64,000 bases of DNA. Origin: Eutreptiella sp. 'Long Island Sound 2002' (lineage: Eukaryota; Euglenozoa; Euglenophyceae; Eutreptiales; Eutreptiaceae). The stretch is from contig OZ038400.1 of assembly GCA_964036045.1 (NCBI GenBank), forward strand, positions 18,633,226-18,697,225, in the 5' to 3' direction. Of the stretch, positions 12,501 to 21,995 are shown piece after piece; position 1 is the first letter of the stretch; each line of letters opens with the position of its first letter. The notes beneath the pieces are model-generated. The model saw only the letters and a program-made list of their open reading frames with translations, did not search any database and had not been told where the DNA came from. The translations under genes were made by a program, and so were the position numbers.

Positions 12501-12856
12501 ACTGCCCACTGCCCCCAGGAAGTGAGGCAGTGCATTGCACGAGTGGCACTGCCTACTGCCCGAGGGCAGTGAGGCAGTGCATTGCAGGAGTTGCACTGCC
12601 TGCTGTCCTCCGGCAGTGAGGCAGTACATTGCAGGAGCTGCACTGCCCACTGCCCCCAGGCAGTGCGGCAGTGGATTGCAGGAGTGGCACTGCCCACTGC
12701 CCCCAGGCAGTGAGGCAGTGCATTGCAGGAGCTGCACTGCCCACTGCCCGCAGGCAGTGCGGCAGTGGATTGCAGGAGTGGCACTGCCCACGGCCCCCAG
12801 GCAGTGAGGCAGTGCATTGCGGGAGTTGTACTGCCCACTGCTCCCAGGCAGTGAGA
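9531..12856 (+). repeat. 47-bp tandem repeat array (family A, array 2)
   Basis: About 71 units of the same 47-bp family as 1-3565, enriched for a variant reading GGAGTGGCACTGCC instead of GGAGTTGCACTGCC. A block near 11018-11270 recurs about 860 bp downstream. Unlike array 1 and the inverted array at 14395, it is not followed by the SINE-like body. Open frames on both strands are artefacts of the unit. Confidence 0.95.
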
Positions 12857-13976
12857 CGGTAGGCACTAATTATTACATTAGGGTTTTACTCAGCGCATTT
12901 GTTTACCCCGCAGACATGCCCCTCCAGTGGTGCGCTCACCTTTGGGGCTGCCATTGGGGGATCGGGGGCTGTTACCCCTCTCGGACGCCCTCCCTGGTGT
13001 TGGCGCCGGGGTGGTGGCCGGGGGGCCTTATACCGTACCTCAAAGGATGCTGGATACCAAATACCGGGGCGTCCAGCCGGACGGGGACAGGGGCGGATCC
13101 TTGAGCAACGGCGTGGGGGCATTCACCCCTTGTTTTATGTCTACCACCTCGTTCCTGTTTAAACCACCGGCCGTTGGGCCACAGAGCGGACAAGGGCAGC
13201 GTGGCCGCGAACCGCCATCACCAGCGGGGCCACACTGCCCTTCCGGCATTGTCCTGCCGGTTGCACTCAGGCAGGCTTGGTAAGGCGGGTCTTGCAGGGC
13301 GGGGGGTCGTTTTTGAGGCCCCCCGCGCATGTCTGGGCCACAGGCCTTCCAGGCTCTGCGGTGCCGCTCCGCTCTCTCAGCCTCCGGTAGTCCCTCTAAA
13401 TCTCACACCCACTCACACACCCTGCATACCCCTGTTGGCCCTGCTGCGCCACTGAAGCCCCTGCATGGGGGCCTCCTCGGTGTGGCTGATACCCTCACGC
13501 GGCCAGCCGCCGATGCGGGGCCCTGGGGGCGCGCCGCTCGGGCGCTGCCAGCCTGCAAGGGGAGTAGGGCTAGGGAGGGTTTTGGGATGGGTGAGGCAGC
13601 AGGGGGCGAGGAGAGGAGGCAGCACAGGGGCGGCCGTCGGGGCGCGCGGAGGGGCGGCCGTGGGGGGGCTGGGGCAGGAGCGCGGGGGGGGGGCGCATGT
13701 GTGGGCTGCGGTGCGGGCCCTGTACGTGGGCGGGCGTGTAGGGGAAGAGAGGAGGGGGAGGCTTGGTCAGCTGTCCTCTACTGGGGATCGCTGACCGTTC
13801 CCAGGGCCGAGGCGGCCGGTACTAGGGGCCGCGGGGTCCCTGGGGATGGTGCTTGGCACTGGGACGTGCGCGCACCCGACACTGTTAGTACACCGCCTAT
13901 TGGCAGTGCCCGGGCCCTGTCGTCCGGGGCTTCGCACCCGGCACCCAGCCCGTGGGTAGAGCTGGGGAGTACTCAG
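12857..13976. other. Unique GC-rich spacer, no gene recognised
   Basis: A non-repetitive stretch that starts with an AT-richer patch (TTATTACATTAGGG) and becomes very G-rich at 13560-13760. An acceptor-like tract (TTTACCCCGCAG) ends near 12913, but no following exon is convincing. Frames of 150-245 codons exist, but they look like composition effects and match nothing I recognise. Confidence 0.4.
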
Positions 13977-14394
13977 GGTGTGGTGTGGTGTGGTGTGGTG
14001 TGGTGTGCCGAAGGCGCTGTTACCAAAAGGCAAAAGGCCGGGATGTCTACCCACGGGTACAGGTAAACGGGCTGGGCTGTGTGTGTTGTGTGCGCGCTGT
14101 GCGTAAGTGTGTTGTGGCATAGCCGGACCAGTGCACTCTCGCACTTGGCCGACACTGCCTTGCCGACGCCTGCGCGCAGTCACACACGGTCTCGTGGGCC
14201 CACTGCACCCTGCGTGCCGCGCTGCACCATCAGTGCTTATTGTGTGGTGCCGCACTGCTTGGTGCTGTGCACTACACTGCACTGTGCGTGCCCTGCTGCA
14301 CGGTTGTTGCGGGCAGGGGGCAGTGGGCAGTGTAACGCACTGCCAGGCAGCCTGGGGGCTGTGGGCGGTGGAAATCGTGCTTCACACCGCCGCA
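13977..14394 (-). mobile_element. Non-autonomous SINE-like retroelement (copy 2, inverted)
   Basis: Reverse-complement counterpart of 3566-3991. Read on the minus strand it runs from the 47-bp array (14866 to 14395), through the body, to the LINE-type 3' tail, ending in a short (ACACC)n at 13977-14000. Small differences from copy 1 are scattered along the whole length, as expected of independent old copies. No coding capacity was recognised. Confidence 0.7.
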
Positions 14395-14866
14395 TTGCAT
14401 GAGGGCAGTGGGGAGTGGTACTCCTGCCATTCTCTGCCTCCCTGCCTTGGGGCAGTGGGCCGGGCATCTCCTGCAATACACTGCCGCCGTGCCTGGGGCA
14501 GTGTTCAGTGGAACTCCTGCGACACACTGCGCCACGGCCCGGGGGCAGGGGGCAGTGGATCTCCTGCAATGCACTGCCTCACTGCCTGGGGGCAGTGGAC
14601 AGTGCAACTCCTGCAATGCACTGCCTCACTGCCGGGGGGCAGTGGGCAGTGCAACTCCTGCAATGCACTGCCTCACTGCCCTCGGGCAGCAGGCCGTGCC
14701 ACTCCTGCAACGCACTGCCTCACTGCCTGGGGGCAGTGGGCAGTGGAACTCCTGCAACGCTCTGCCCCACTGTCTGGGGGCAGTGGGCAGCGCAAATCCT
14801 GCAATGCGCTGCCTCACTGCCTGGGGGCAGTGGGCAGTGGAACTCCCGCAATACACACTGCCATAA
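14395..14866 (-). repeat. 47-bp tandem repeat array (family A, inverted, about 10 units)
   Basis: About ten units of family A in reverse orientation, directly attached to the 5' side of the inverted SINE-like copy. The polarity relative to that element is the same as at 1-3991. The array breaks off at 14866. Confidence 0.9.
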
Positions 14867-15215
14867 GTAATGCTTAACCGGGTAAAACGGCCCTCTCCCG
14901 GTGCCGGTTTAGTGCGCAGCCCCCAGAGCCGGACCCGACCGGCCGTACTGAGGCGAGCCCAGAAATGGGTATGGTAGGCCAGTCTTTAAGTGCTGGTAGC
15001 CACGCCTCAGTACACTCCGTGGGCTCATAAGGCCCACGGGGGCCCCAAACACCGTTACGTTCGGGAGTTAAGCCCCGGCGGTGTTTGGGGTTGTTCCTGG
15101 TTAAGAGGACTCACGTTGAGTCCCAGATACTGTTACCCCGGGGTTATGACCCCCGGTACTGCCTGCTTACTTGCCTGCTGCTGCTAAGAGGTAGGAGGGA
15201 GTACCCACGGGTCCT
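14867..15215. other. Unique spacer, no gene recognised
   Basis: About 350 bp without repeats. It contains several short G/C-rich inverted repeats, for example around 15133-15160. A superficial resemblance to 5S rRNA (GGGAGTTAAGCCCC near 15063) was examined and not accepted. Confidence 0.4.
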
Positions 15216-15935
15216 GCCGGAGGCTCCGAACACCCCCCGGGCTGGGCTCCCCGTCCCCCCCAGGCCGGTGCGCCCGGTTCTCCGAAGAAGATGGCCCCCC
15301 ATTGGCCTGGCAGGAGACTCCGAACACCCCCTGGGCAGGACTCCCCGTCCCCCCCAGGCCGGTGCGCCCGGTTCTCTGAAGAAGATGGCCCCCCATTGGC
15401 CCTGGCAGGAGGCTCCGAACACCCCCTGGGCAGGACTCCCCGTCCCCCCCGGGCCGGTGCGCCCGGTTCTCTGAAGAAGATGGCCCCCCACCGGCCTTGC
15501 AGGAGACTGCGAACACCCCCTGGGCAGGACTCCCCGTCCCCCCCGGGCCGGTGCGCCCGGTTCTCTGAAGAAGATGGCCCTTCATTGGCCTGGCAGGAGA
15601 CTCCGAACACCCCCTGGGCAGGACTCCCCGTCCCCCCCGGGCCGGTGCGCCCGGTTCTCTGAAGAAGATGGCCCCCCACTGGCCTTGCAGGAGACTCCGA
15701 ACACCCCCTGGGCAGGACTCCCCGGCCCCCCTCAGGCCGGTGCGCCCGGTTCTCTGAAGAAGATGGCCCCCCATTGGCCTGGCAGGAGACTCCGAACACC
15801 CCCTGGGCAGGACTCCCCGTCCCCCCCGGGCCGGTGCGCCCGGTTCTCTGAAGAAGATGGCCCCCCATTGGCCCTGGCAGGAGGCTCCGAACACCCCCTA
15901 GGCAGGACTCCCCGTCCCCCCCAGCCAGGTTCGCC
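15216..15935 (+). repeat. 94-bp tandem repeat (family B, long form, array 2)
   Basis: Seven to eight copies of the 94-bp unit seen at 5633-6016, with the GAAGAAGATGG marker. One to two strongly diverged units extend to about 16110. The array ends about 150 bp before the telomere-like repeats and the truncated LINE. It could be an old LINE promoter region or independent satellite; the sequence does not decide. Confidence 0.9.
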
Positions 15936-16255
15936 CGGCTTCACGGGAAACAATGCCTCCCCACGAGCCTAGCGGAGGGCTCTAACCACCCCTTGGGCCG
16001 GACTCCCCGCCCCCCCAGGCTGGTCTGTAGAGGGTGACAGTCCCCCCACGGGCCTGGCAGGATGCCCCGACCACCCCACTGGGCTGAGCACCCCCCTGCT
16101 TCCCCCGGCCGGGAGTGCCCGGTGGACGTGGAGGCGCAACCCCCCGGCAACAGATCTCCCCCCCCCCCCGGACCCAGGCGCCCCAGTGTGCGAGGCAGCA
16201 GCCAACGAGTAGCGCGCAGGGGCGCGTTTCCGGATAGATTCTAGTGTACGGGCCC

Positions 16256-16282
16256 GTAACCCCCTAACCCTAACCCTAACCC
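16256..16282 (-). repeat. Interstitial telomere-like repeat (CCCTAA)3
   Basis: Three perfect CCCTAA units plus a partial one, equivalent to TTAGGG on the minus strand. It lies directly at the 5' truncation point of the LINE. Either the LINE inserted into telomeric repeats, or a broken end was capped by telomerase and later became internal. Confidence 0.85.
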
Positions 16283-16283
16283 G

Positions 16284-18041
16284 TACCACTACTGGGCGAG
16301 CACCCCCCTCTCGGACCACCACGTCCCCCTCTTTCTCACCGTCGCCTTCCCGGTGAACCGGCTGGACAAGCCCAGCCCCCATACGGTCTCCCGCACCCCA
16401 GAGTACCACCTGGGCCCAGTGGCCCTGTCCCCGGCCGACACGGCCGATTTCCACAACTCAGTACTCCGCAGGAGGGCCGTGGACCCCCAGCTGGCCCCGA
16501 ATCGGTGGCTGAAAGGCCTGCAAAGGGCCATCTACGATTGGGCCCACGCCACGGGCAGGGTCCGAGCCCTCCGCTTCCGGCAGTACCGCCTCAAGACGCG
16601 CCCGGCTGAGCGAGCTCCCCCCTCGCGGGCTCCCCAGCAGCCCTTCCCAGCGCGCAGCATGCTCCCCACGGTGGGGCGTTTTACAGTGATGGCCCAGAGC
16701 ATATTGGGCACCTCAGTGACGGCGGGGCACGCCCTCAAGCGGAGCCTGGTGGCCTTGGGGGAAGCCCAGCGCCAGCAGAGCCTCCGGGGGGTGAAACGCA
16801 GGGCCCTCCGACGCAAGCAGGAAACCCTCAACTTGAAGCGCACCCCGGAGCAGTGGAGGGAGGTGCAGCGTCGTAGCAGGGGCCCCCCGCGCGATGTCTC
16901 GGAAATCCCCCTGGACAGCAAGGCGCTCCTCAACCCCTGGGAGACGTTGTCCGCCCTGTACTTGAGCCGCCTACGGCTCCAGGGCCATAGCTACCGGATC
17001 CGGGATGACCCCGACCGATGGGCCCACTTCCAGAGGTACCTGGGGCTCCTGCCGCAGCATGCCCCGCCAGCCCGCGGCGACTATGTCCAGCCCCGCCACC
17101 TCTGGGAGGTGCAGTCGGGGAAGGCCCGCGGCCCCGACCTCCGCCTACCCGAAGCGGACGTCTGCATCGATATAGCCTGGTACCGACACCTGACGGAGGC
17201 GGACCAGAAGACCCTGTGCACCGTGGTGCGCAGCCCCCCAGTCAGCCGCACGGTGGGCAGGCGGGGGCGGGTTACCCTGCTCCTAAAAAACCCGGACCAG
17301 CCGGTCCAGGAGGCGAACCTCCGGGGGATAACCATCTCCTCCCACGTCTCCAAACTCGAGCCCACGGCCTTCTATGCCGTGGCGACAGCCGTCTACGAGC
17401 GGGCCCTGGGGGGCCCCTGCCTAGTGGGGGGCATGCGGGGGATATCCCTCCAGGAGGTCGTCCGCACGGTGCACATGAAGCTGGACCTGGCCAGGCTTCA
17501 AAACCGGATAGTGGACGTCCTGATCACGGATCTCGCGAAATTCTTCGACGTGATCGCGCAGGACATTCACCCTATAGTGGGAGCCCGGGTGGGCCTGGGA
17601 GAGGCCGACCACCTCGCCACCCATACCGAGGGTTTCTCCTACACCCTGCCCTTGGGCCCCTGGCAGTCCCACACCCTGACGCAACTCCTGGGTACGCCCC
17701 AGGGTACCGTCCAGGGGGTCCATGCGGGGGCGACGGCGGCGCTCCCTTTCTTGCGATACATGGACATCGCATACCGGTCCTCGGCGGTAGAGCCCTTCCG
17801 CTTCCCGGGACTCATGTGGGTGGACGACACGATCGTCCTCTTGGAGCGGGGCGATTCCCACCCCATACAGGGGGTCCTATTGGATCAGCGGGTATACTAC
17901 CAGGGAATCCTGCGGGTGGACGTCCCTGACCGCAAGATCCAGCACGGCTCCACGTCAGACCCGCGGCCCCTACGGTCGCCTACGCCAGCAGCCGTGGCCC
18001 GCCACCTAGGCCGCGCGTGGGTGACGAGTACCCCGGACTAG
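16284..18041 (+). CDS. LINE ORF2, part 1: endonuclease end plus reverse transcriptase
   Basis: The frame opens at 16260 inside the CCCTAA repeat; there is no ATG at the left edge because the copy is truncated. The first residues include YWASTPLSDHHVPLF, resembling the final SDH motif of APE-family endonucleases. RT motifs follow. LLLKN...GITISSHVSKLEP corresponds to motifs 1-2. DLAKFFD near 17529 carries the first catalytic Asp. GTPQGTVQG near 17691 corresponds to motif 4. WVDD at 17817-17828 replaces the usual Y/FADD box and supplies the other two Asp. The frame stops at TAG 18039-18041, but the same frame stays open beyond it and contains the RT thumb. The product would synthesise cDNA at a nicked target site. 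The stop may be a nonsense mutation (CAG to TAG is one step) or be read through. Confidence 0.85.
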   Translation, partial: YHYWASTPLSDHHVPLFLTVAFPVNRLDKPSPHTVSRTPEYHLGPVALSPADTADFHNSVLRRRAVDPQLAPNRWLKGLQRAIYDWAHATGRVRALRFRQYRLKTRPAERAPPSRAPQQPFPARSMLPTVGRFTVMAQSILGTSVTAGHALKRSLVALGEAQRQQSLRGVKRRALRRKQETLNLKRTPEQWREVQRRSRGPPRDVSEIPLDSKALLNPWETLSALYLSRLRLQGHSYRIRDDPDRWAHFQRYLGLLPQHAPPARGDYVQPRHLWEVQSGKARGPDLRLPEADVCIDIAWYRHLTEADQKTLCTVVRSPPVSRTVGRRGRVTLLLKNPDQPVQEANLRGITISSHVSKLEPTAFYAVATAVYERALGGPCLVGGMRGISLQEVVRTVHMKLDLARLQNRIVDVLITDLAKFFDVIAQDIHPIVGARVGLGEADHLATHTEGFSYTLPLGPWQSHTLTQLLGTPQGTVQGVHAGATAALPFLRYMDIAYRSSAVEPFRFPGLMWVDDTIVLLERGDSHPIQGVLLDQRVYYQGILRVDVPDRKIQHGSTSDPRPLRSPTPAAVARHLGRAWVTSTPD

Positions 18042-20852
18042 CGGCAGGAGGCACTGGCAGGGGCCCCGGAGATACAGCCCTCCAGGGTCCTCCGATATAT
18101 GGGAACCGACATTTACCTCCAGGGGGCGCCTACGGCCCCCCGCAACCTGCCGGAGGTCAGGGCGGAGCTCTGGACACAGCTCCGCCCCCAGCGGCTCTCC
18201 CCGGACGCGGCCATGATGGTACTCATGGCCAAGCTCCCGAGCAAGCTGCTCCCCCTGGCCAGCGTGTACCGCCCCACGGCCAAGGTACACGCGGCACACG
18301 ATGCTCTCATGGTGCGAGCATACAAGCACGTGACGGGCATCTCCCGCCACGCTCATACCGACGCGCTCTGGGGACCCTGGGAGCATGGGTGCCAGGGTCT
18401 CACTCGGTCGGAGCACTCGTGGCAGGCGGCGGTAGTACGAGAGTGGGTTCGGCAGGGGGCCTGGGCCAAGCAGGAGTTCCGGGACTCCCAGGCCTACTCC
18501 CTGCAAACGCACCAGGCGCTCAGGGGGGGCTGCCCGGCGGTGCTTACCCCGGGGCAGTACACGCATCACCCCAAGTGCCCCCACCTCATAGCCACGCTGC
18601 AGCGGGTCGTGGATGAGGTGGCTCTGCCCATGTGGATGCCGGGCCAGTGCTCAGGGACCACCCCCATCCTGGTCCGAGGTCCCGGTGGGCCGCGATCGGC
18701 GGCAGCGGCGGCCCCTGCCCCCCGGGTGGAGGTGTACACGACTCGGTATGGCGCCGTCGCGCAGGTGGTCGTCCCCCCGACGGTGTACGAAACGGTACAG
18801 GCCCTGGGCTACCATCACCTCGGCGACCTCTACACAGAGAATCACCAGGTGCTACCGGAGCGAGCCCTGAAGAGACGAGCGCCAGCCCGCAAGGGGATCC
18901 CGGGGCTACGTGCGTGGCTGGCCCGCCACGCTGCGGTACTGGTCCCGCTCCTGAGGGAACCCACGCTGCGATGGCAAGCGGCACCCAAGGACTGGATCCC
19001 GAGGGCCGTGCCCACCTATCAGGCGGAAGTCATAGTGGGGGGCCGGGCGGCCAAAACCACCCGAATGGAGACGATATACCATAGGGGGCAGCCCCTCCGG
19101 ATGACCGCGGCCCTGCAGGACACCATGGAGACCGCGGGCTGGGCGCCAGAACCCCGGGTGTGCCAGCAGCCCCCGGGCACCCTGCCCAGCGACACCAGGC
19201 TCCACCGCCTCCTGGTGGCCCTCCTGGATATCCAAGTGCAGGTGGATGCGCCACTGCACGCCCAGCTGTGGGGCGACCACCGGCAGGAGTCCCTGGCCCA
19301 GCTCCAGCGCACTGGGGTCAGGGCGCCCACCGTCGTGTGGACGGCAGCCCCCCCGACTGCCGCCTACTGGAACTGGGCCAGCACATCGCAGGCCCCTCTC
19401 GTGACGGTCACCTCGACGCTGCCGCCGTTTCCGTGGATCGCCATAGCCCCGGCGGCGGTGGCGCGCTTCCAATATCCAGCGGAGTGCATGGCGCACAAAT
19501 GCCCGGGGCACCCGCACAAGGGGCCCCTCTATTACTCCCTCGATACGGTGGGGTCAGTGCCAGCGGAGCTACACCAGGCCCTGCGCACCCACCTCAGGGA
19601 GCACCATGGGGACATGGCCCTCCTGGCGCCACACGGCCGGGCGACCAGCCCCCCGCGGGTGTTGGCCCCTGAGACTCGCCCGGGCGTCTGGTTCCATGAC
19701 CTGCCTGCGCTGGCGACCCTCCGAGGCAGTGTCGTGGCGGTGGATGCAGGGGCCACGCAGGCGGGTATGGCCATGGCCGGGGTCGTCCAGAGCGGGCCTG
19801 GGGAGTATCAGGCCCAGGTGGCCTCAGGAGTGGGCACCTCCCAGGAGGGGGAGGCGATGGCCCTCCTCTCGTATGCCCGCCGGCTGGCGACACAGCAGGG
19901 GGTTTACTGGCTGGTGCCGGACTCGGAGGCAGCAGTGGGGGCCCTCCGCACGTACCAGGAAGGAGGGCACTGCGGAGATGGCATCCACCACCTCTACGCC
20001 ACCGTCCTGGGGGGGCAGCGCCTCTCCCCGAGGTCTGCCATCAATGTGGTGACCACACCATCGCACTGGATCACGGACCTCAACGTCCGTGTGGACGCAG
20101 CGACGCGGGAGCCGCCGGAGGTAGACCTCACGTGGCTCCTCAGGCGCCCCTACTCATTTATCCCCCCAGTGCCCTTCCGCGACCAGTGCCGGCTCTCCCC
20201 GACGGCGCTGAGTGACTGGTTGCAGGACCGGGCCTCCATACCGGCGCAAGCCATCTACGAGGCCCGCTGGGGGGTAAACTTCATGCCAGGGGGGGGCCTC
20301 CCCCTGGACTGGTTCGACCACGACCAGCAGCGCCACATCACGGCGCATCGCATGGACAACGTCCCGACCATGGCCGTCCTAGCCCACCGTTCCTCCCACC
20401 GGGGCACGGTGCTGGATACAACGTGCCTCCTGTGCGGGACACAGCCCGAGACGGCGCCCCACCTGTGGGCCTGCTCGGCTCAATCGCACGAGTGGGGGCC
20501 AGCCCGCCGGCGCCTCGCAGCGTGGCTCGACCAGAAGGTGGGGCCACGGGCGGCCCCAGTGCGTCACCAGCTGTGGGAACCGACTGTGCTGGAGCAGTGG
20601 GCGGCAGCCCTGCGGACCCCCTCCATGCAGCTGGCCCACCTGGAGTGTACAGGGCCCCACTCGCTGGGCACGGAGTTCCTCCGCCACGTCGTGGAGGAGT
20701 CCATACGGATCTGGTACGCCCACGCCAAGGCGCGTGCCACACTGCTGAAGGCCCGCCTGGGCCCGGGCAGCACGATGGCGTGGGCGTTGCAGAAGCTACG
20801 CCTGCACCAGCAAGCAGAAAGGGAAGGGGTGCAGCGGGAGCTCCTGGAATAA
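18042..20852 (+). CDS. LINE ORF2, part 2: RT thumb, RNase H domain and CCHC finger
   Basis: In the same frame as part 1, directly after the TAG; the first ATG is at 18099. The segment LRYMGTDIYLQ matches the YLG-type thumb start of LINE RTs. An RNase H type I domain is visible at about 19731-20110. It has VAVDAG (Asp, residue 549 from the ATG), GEAMALLSYA (Glu), WLVPDSEAAVGAL (Asp) and a final SHW...NVRVDAAT with His and Asp, so the D-E-D-D set looks intact. Near the C-terminus, CLLCGTQPETAPHLWAC (about 20426-20476) has C-X2-C-X8-H-X3-C spacing, as in many LINE C-terminal fingers. TAA ends it at 20850. RNase H would degrade the RNA template. Codons end almost uniformly in G or C, so the frame has decayed little. 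Confidence 0.88.
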   Translation, partial: RQEALAGAPEIQPSRVLRYMGTDIYLQGAPTAPRNLPEVRAELWTQLRPQRLSPDAAMMVLMAKLPSKLLPLASVYRPTAKVHAAHDALMVRAYKHVTGISRHAHTDALWGPWEHGCQGLTRSEHSWQAAVVREWVRQGAWAKQEFRDSQAYSLQTHQALRGGCPAVLTPGQYTHHPKCPHLIATLQRVVDEVALPMWMPGQCSGTTPILVRGPGGPRSAAAAAPAPRVEVYTTRYGAVAQVVVPPTVYETVQALGYHHLGDLYTENHQVLPERALKRRAPARKGIPGLRAWLARHAAVLVPLLREPTLRWQAAPKDWIPRAVPTYQAEVIVGGRAAKTTRMETIYHRGQPLRMTAALQDTMETAGWAPEPRVCQQPPGTLPSDTRLHRLLVALLDIQVQVDAPLHAQLWGDHRQESLAQLQRTGVRAPTVVWTAAPPTAAYWNWASTSQAPLVTVTSTLPPFPWIAIAPAAVARFQYPAECMAHKCPGHPHKGPLYYSLDTVGSVPAELHQALRTHLREHHGDMALLAPHGRATSPPRVLAPETRPGVWFHDLPALATLRGSVVAVDAGATQAGMAMAGVVQSGPGEYQAQVASGVGTSQEGEAMALLSYARRLATQQGVYWLVPDSEAAVGALRTYQEGGHCGDGIHHLYATVLGGQRLSPRSAINVVTTPSHWITDLNVRVDAATREPPEVDLTWLLRRPYSFIPPVPFRDQCRLSPTALSDWLQDRASIPAQAIYEARWGVNFMPGGGLPLDWFDHDQQRHITAHRMDNVPTMAVLAHRSSHRGTVLDTTCLLCGTQPETAPHLWACSAQSHEWGPARRRLAAWLDQKVGPRAAPVRHQLWEPTVLEQWAAALRTPSMQLAHLECTGPHSLGTEFLRHVVEESIRIWYAHAKARATLLKARLGPGSTMAWALQKLRLHQQAEREGVQRELLE

Positions 20853-21112
20853 GCGCGGTCGCCAGAGGCGAACTCACCAGGTCTCCCCGACTCCCCCTCC
20901 CCCTGCCGAGGCCTACACACTTACGCACAGCGCGCACACAACACACACAGCCCAGCCCGTTTACCTGTACCCGTGGGTAGACATCCCGGCCTTTTGCCTT
21001 TTGGTAACAGCGCCTTCGGCACACCACACCACACCACACCACACCACACCACACCACACCACACCACACCACACCACACCACACCACACCACACCACACC
21101 GCACCGCACCCA
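20853..21112 (+). repeat. LINE 3' UTR with shared tail and (ACACC)n end
   Basis: The first about 60 bp are unique to the LINE. From 20917 to about 21020 the sequence matches the 3' ends of both SINE-like copies, including CCCGTTTACCTGTACCCGTG and AACAGCGCCTTCGGC. It ends in about 18 ACACC pentamers, slightly degenerate at the edge. This shared block is the likely recognition site for the LINE reverse transcriptase. Confidence 0.85.
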
Positions 21113-21123
21113 CCATCTTGTAG

Positions 21124-21519
21124 ATTGGAAAGAGTACACTTCAGAGGCCTCCAAGGGACAGCATTTTGAGGGGCGCTGAAGGGGCGACCATTGGTCCAGG
21201 TTTCACAGTTCACGCCCGGTGTTCACACTCCTGCGTTGTCAATTATGCAAATCAGGCGCTCTATGCTCTGCATCACAGAATCCTCATCCACCTCACGGAT
21301 TACCAAGTGTTCCCAAGAATCCAGAAGCTCCAAGATGAAGGAGAGCTGGGGATCAACGAGGTGGCGCGCATGGCCAGCGACCGCAGCGAGCAATTGCTGG
21401 ACGTGCAGGCGGTGTTGGGCACATTGGGCTTTGCAAAGGCCTCCATGTTTGAGCGCTTTAACTGCCAAGATGTCTGCCGTCTAGTGGTCCGGCGGGCAGC
21501 TCGACTGACAGCTGCCAGG
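21124..21519 (+). CDS. Unidentified gene 1, internal exon
   Basis: The frame opens after TAG at 21121 and runs to a GT donor (AGG|GTACAG) after codon position 21519, phase 0. The first ATG is not near the left edge, so this is probably an internal exon. Its 5' boundary is uncertain (acceptor-like AGs at 21144 and in the 21200-21260 region). The predicted peptide is helical and not low-complexity; segments include NYANQALYALHHR, IQKLQDEGELGINEVARM and FERFNCQDVCRLVVRRAARL. I do not recognise the family. The (ACACC)n tail of the LINE ends about 10 bp upstream, so the LINE probably sits in the preceding intron or has replaced upstream exons. It joins in phase 0 to the exon at 29723. Confidence 0.5.
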
Positions 21520-21833
21520 GTACAGACACCCCCTCCTGCCCTCCCGTACCCTCCAATTGTCCCTGTGGTACCCCCCCTTTGAAATACCCCACCCCTTGCA
21601 ACCCCCCCCCTCCCCCTAGGAGACCGTCACATCACTGTTTTGCTAGTTAACATCGATTACGGCGGTTTGTGGTGCCCATCTGTCACACACGGCTTTGCAT
21701 TGCTTTCCCATTATGTCAAACCAATCACCTGCGTGTATTCTCTATCCAAAGGCGGTGTATGGGGTGTTGTCTTGCTTTTCAGACCCAAGATGTTTTCTTC
21801 CGGTGACCACGTACGGTGCCGCTCATGGTGCTA

Positions 21834-21995
21834 ATGGCCACTATTGTGGGGCCTTCACCAAATGGGCTGCAATTCTGGCACATTCGGTACACGCACCCTG
21901 GTGGATTCATTGAAGTGGATCCTGAGAACGCTCAACTCTCCAAGGCCAGAGACTGTGGTGGTTGCATCACCCAAGTCTTCAGAGTTGCCGGATAG
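21834..21995 (+). pseudogene. Short protein-like frame, possible exon or gene remnant
   Basis: A 53-codon frame from ATG 21834 to TAG 21993 with a varied, protein-like composition, including GLQFWHIRYTHPGGFIEVDP and RDCGGCITQVFRVAG. An acceptor-like CTTGCTTTTCAG ends at 21782, but the stretch between it and this ATG is open only in a different frame (VTTYGAAHGANGHYCG). A frameshift near 21840-21855 would join the two. That fits a decayed gene piece or mis-spliced exon. Family not recognised. Confidence 0.25.

Larger units (their letters stand above)
16283..21112 (+). mobile_element. 5'-truncated LINE (APE-RT-RNase H type non-LTR retrotransposon)
   Basis: The element begins inside the last few residues of an APE-type endonuclease. 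It continues through reverse transcriptase, thumb, RNase H and a C-terminal CCHC finger, stops at 20852, and has a 260-bp 3' UTR ending in an (ACACC)n tail. Domain order and RNase H content fit the I/R1/Tad-like branch of non-LTR elements, but I cannot assign a clade. There are no LTRs. ORF1 and most of the endonuclease are missing, so the copy could not move on its own. A single in-frame TAG interrupts the coding region at 18039. No target-site duplication was identified. Confidence 0.9.

Noticed and set aside
244-12866. Cys/His/Gln/Trp-rich and Pro-rich proteins across the 47-bp and 82-bp arrays
   Set aside because: Open on both strands because the units lack stops; no conservation of reading frame between units.
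13329-14066. 245-codon frame over the G-rich spacer
   Set aside because: Arg/Gly/Ala-rich composition artefact that runs into the inverted SINE-like tail; no motif.
15040-15170. 5S rRNA-like text (GGGAGTTAAGCCCC)
   Set aside because: Only a short stretch resembles 5S; the internal control region and helices I, IV and V cannot be matched.
17018-17929. 303-codon alternative frame inside the LINE RT
   Set aside because: A shifted shadow of the RT frame, rich in Pro/Gly; the RT motifs lie in the other frame.
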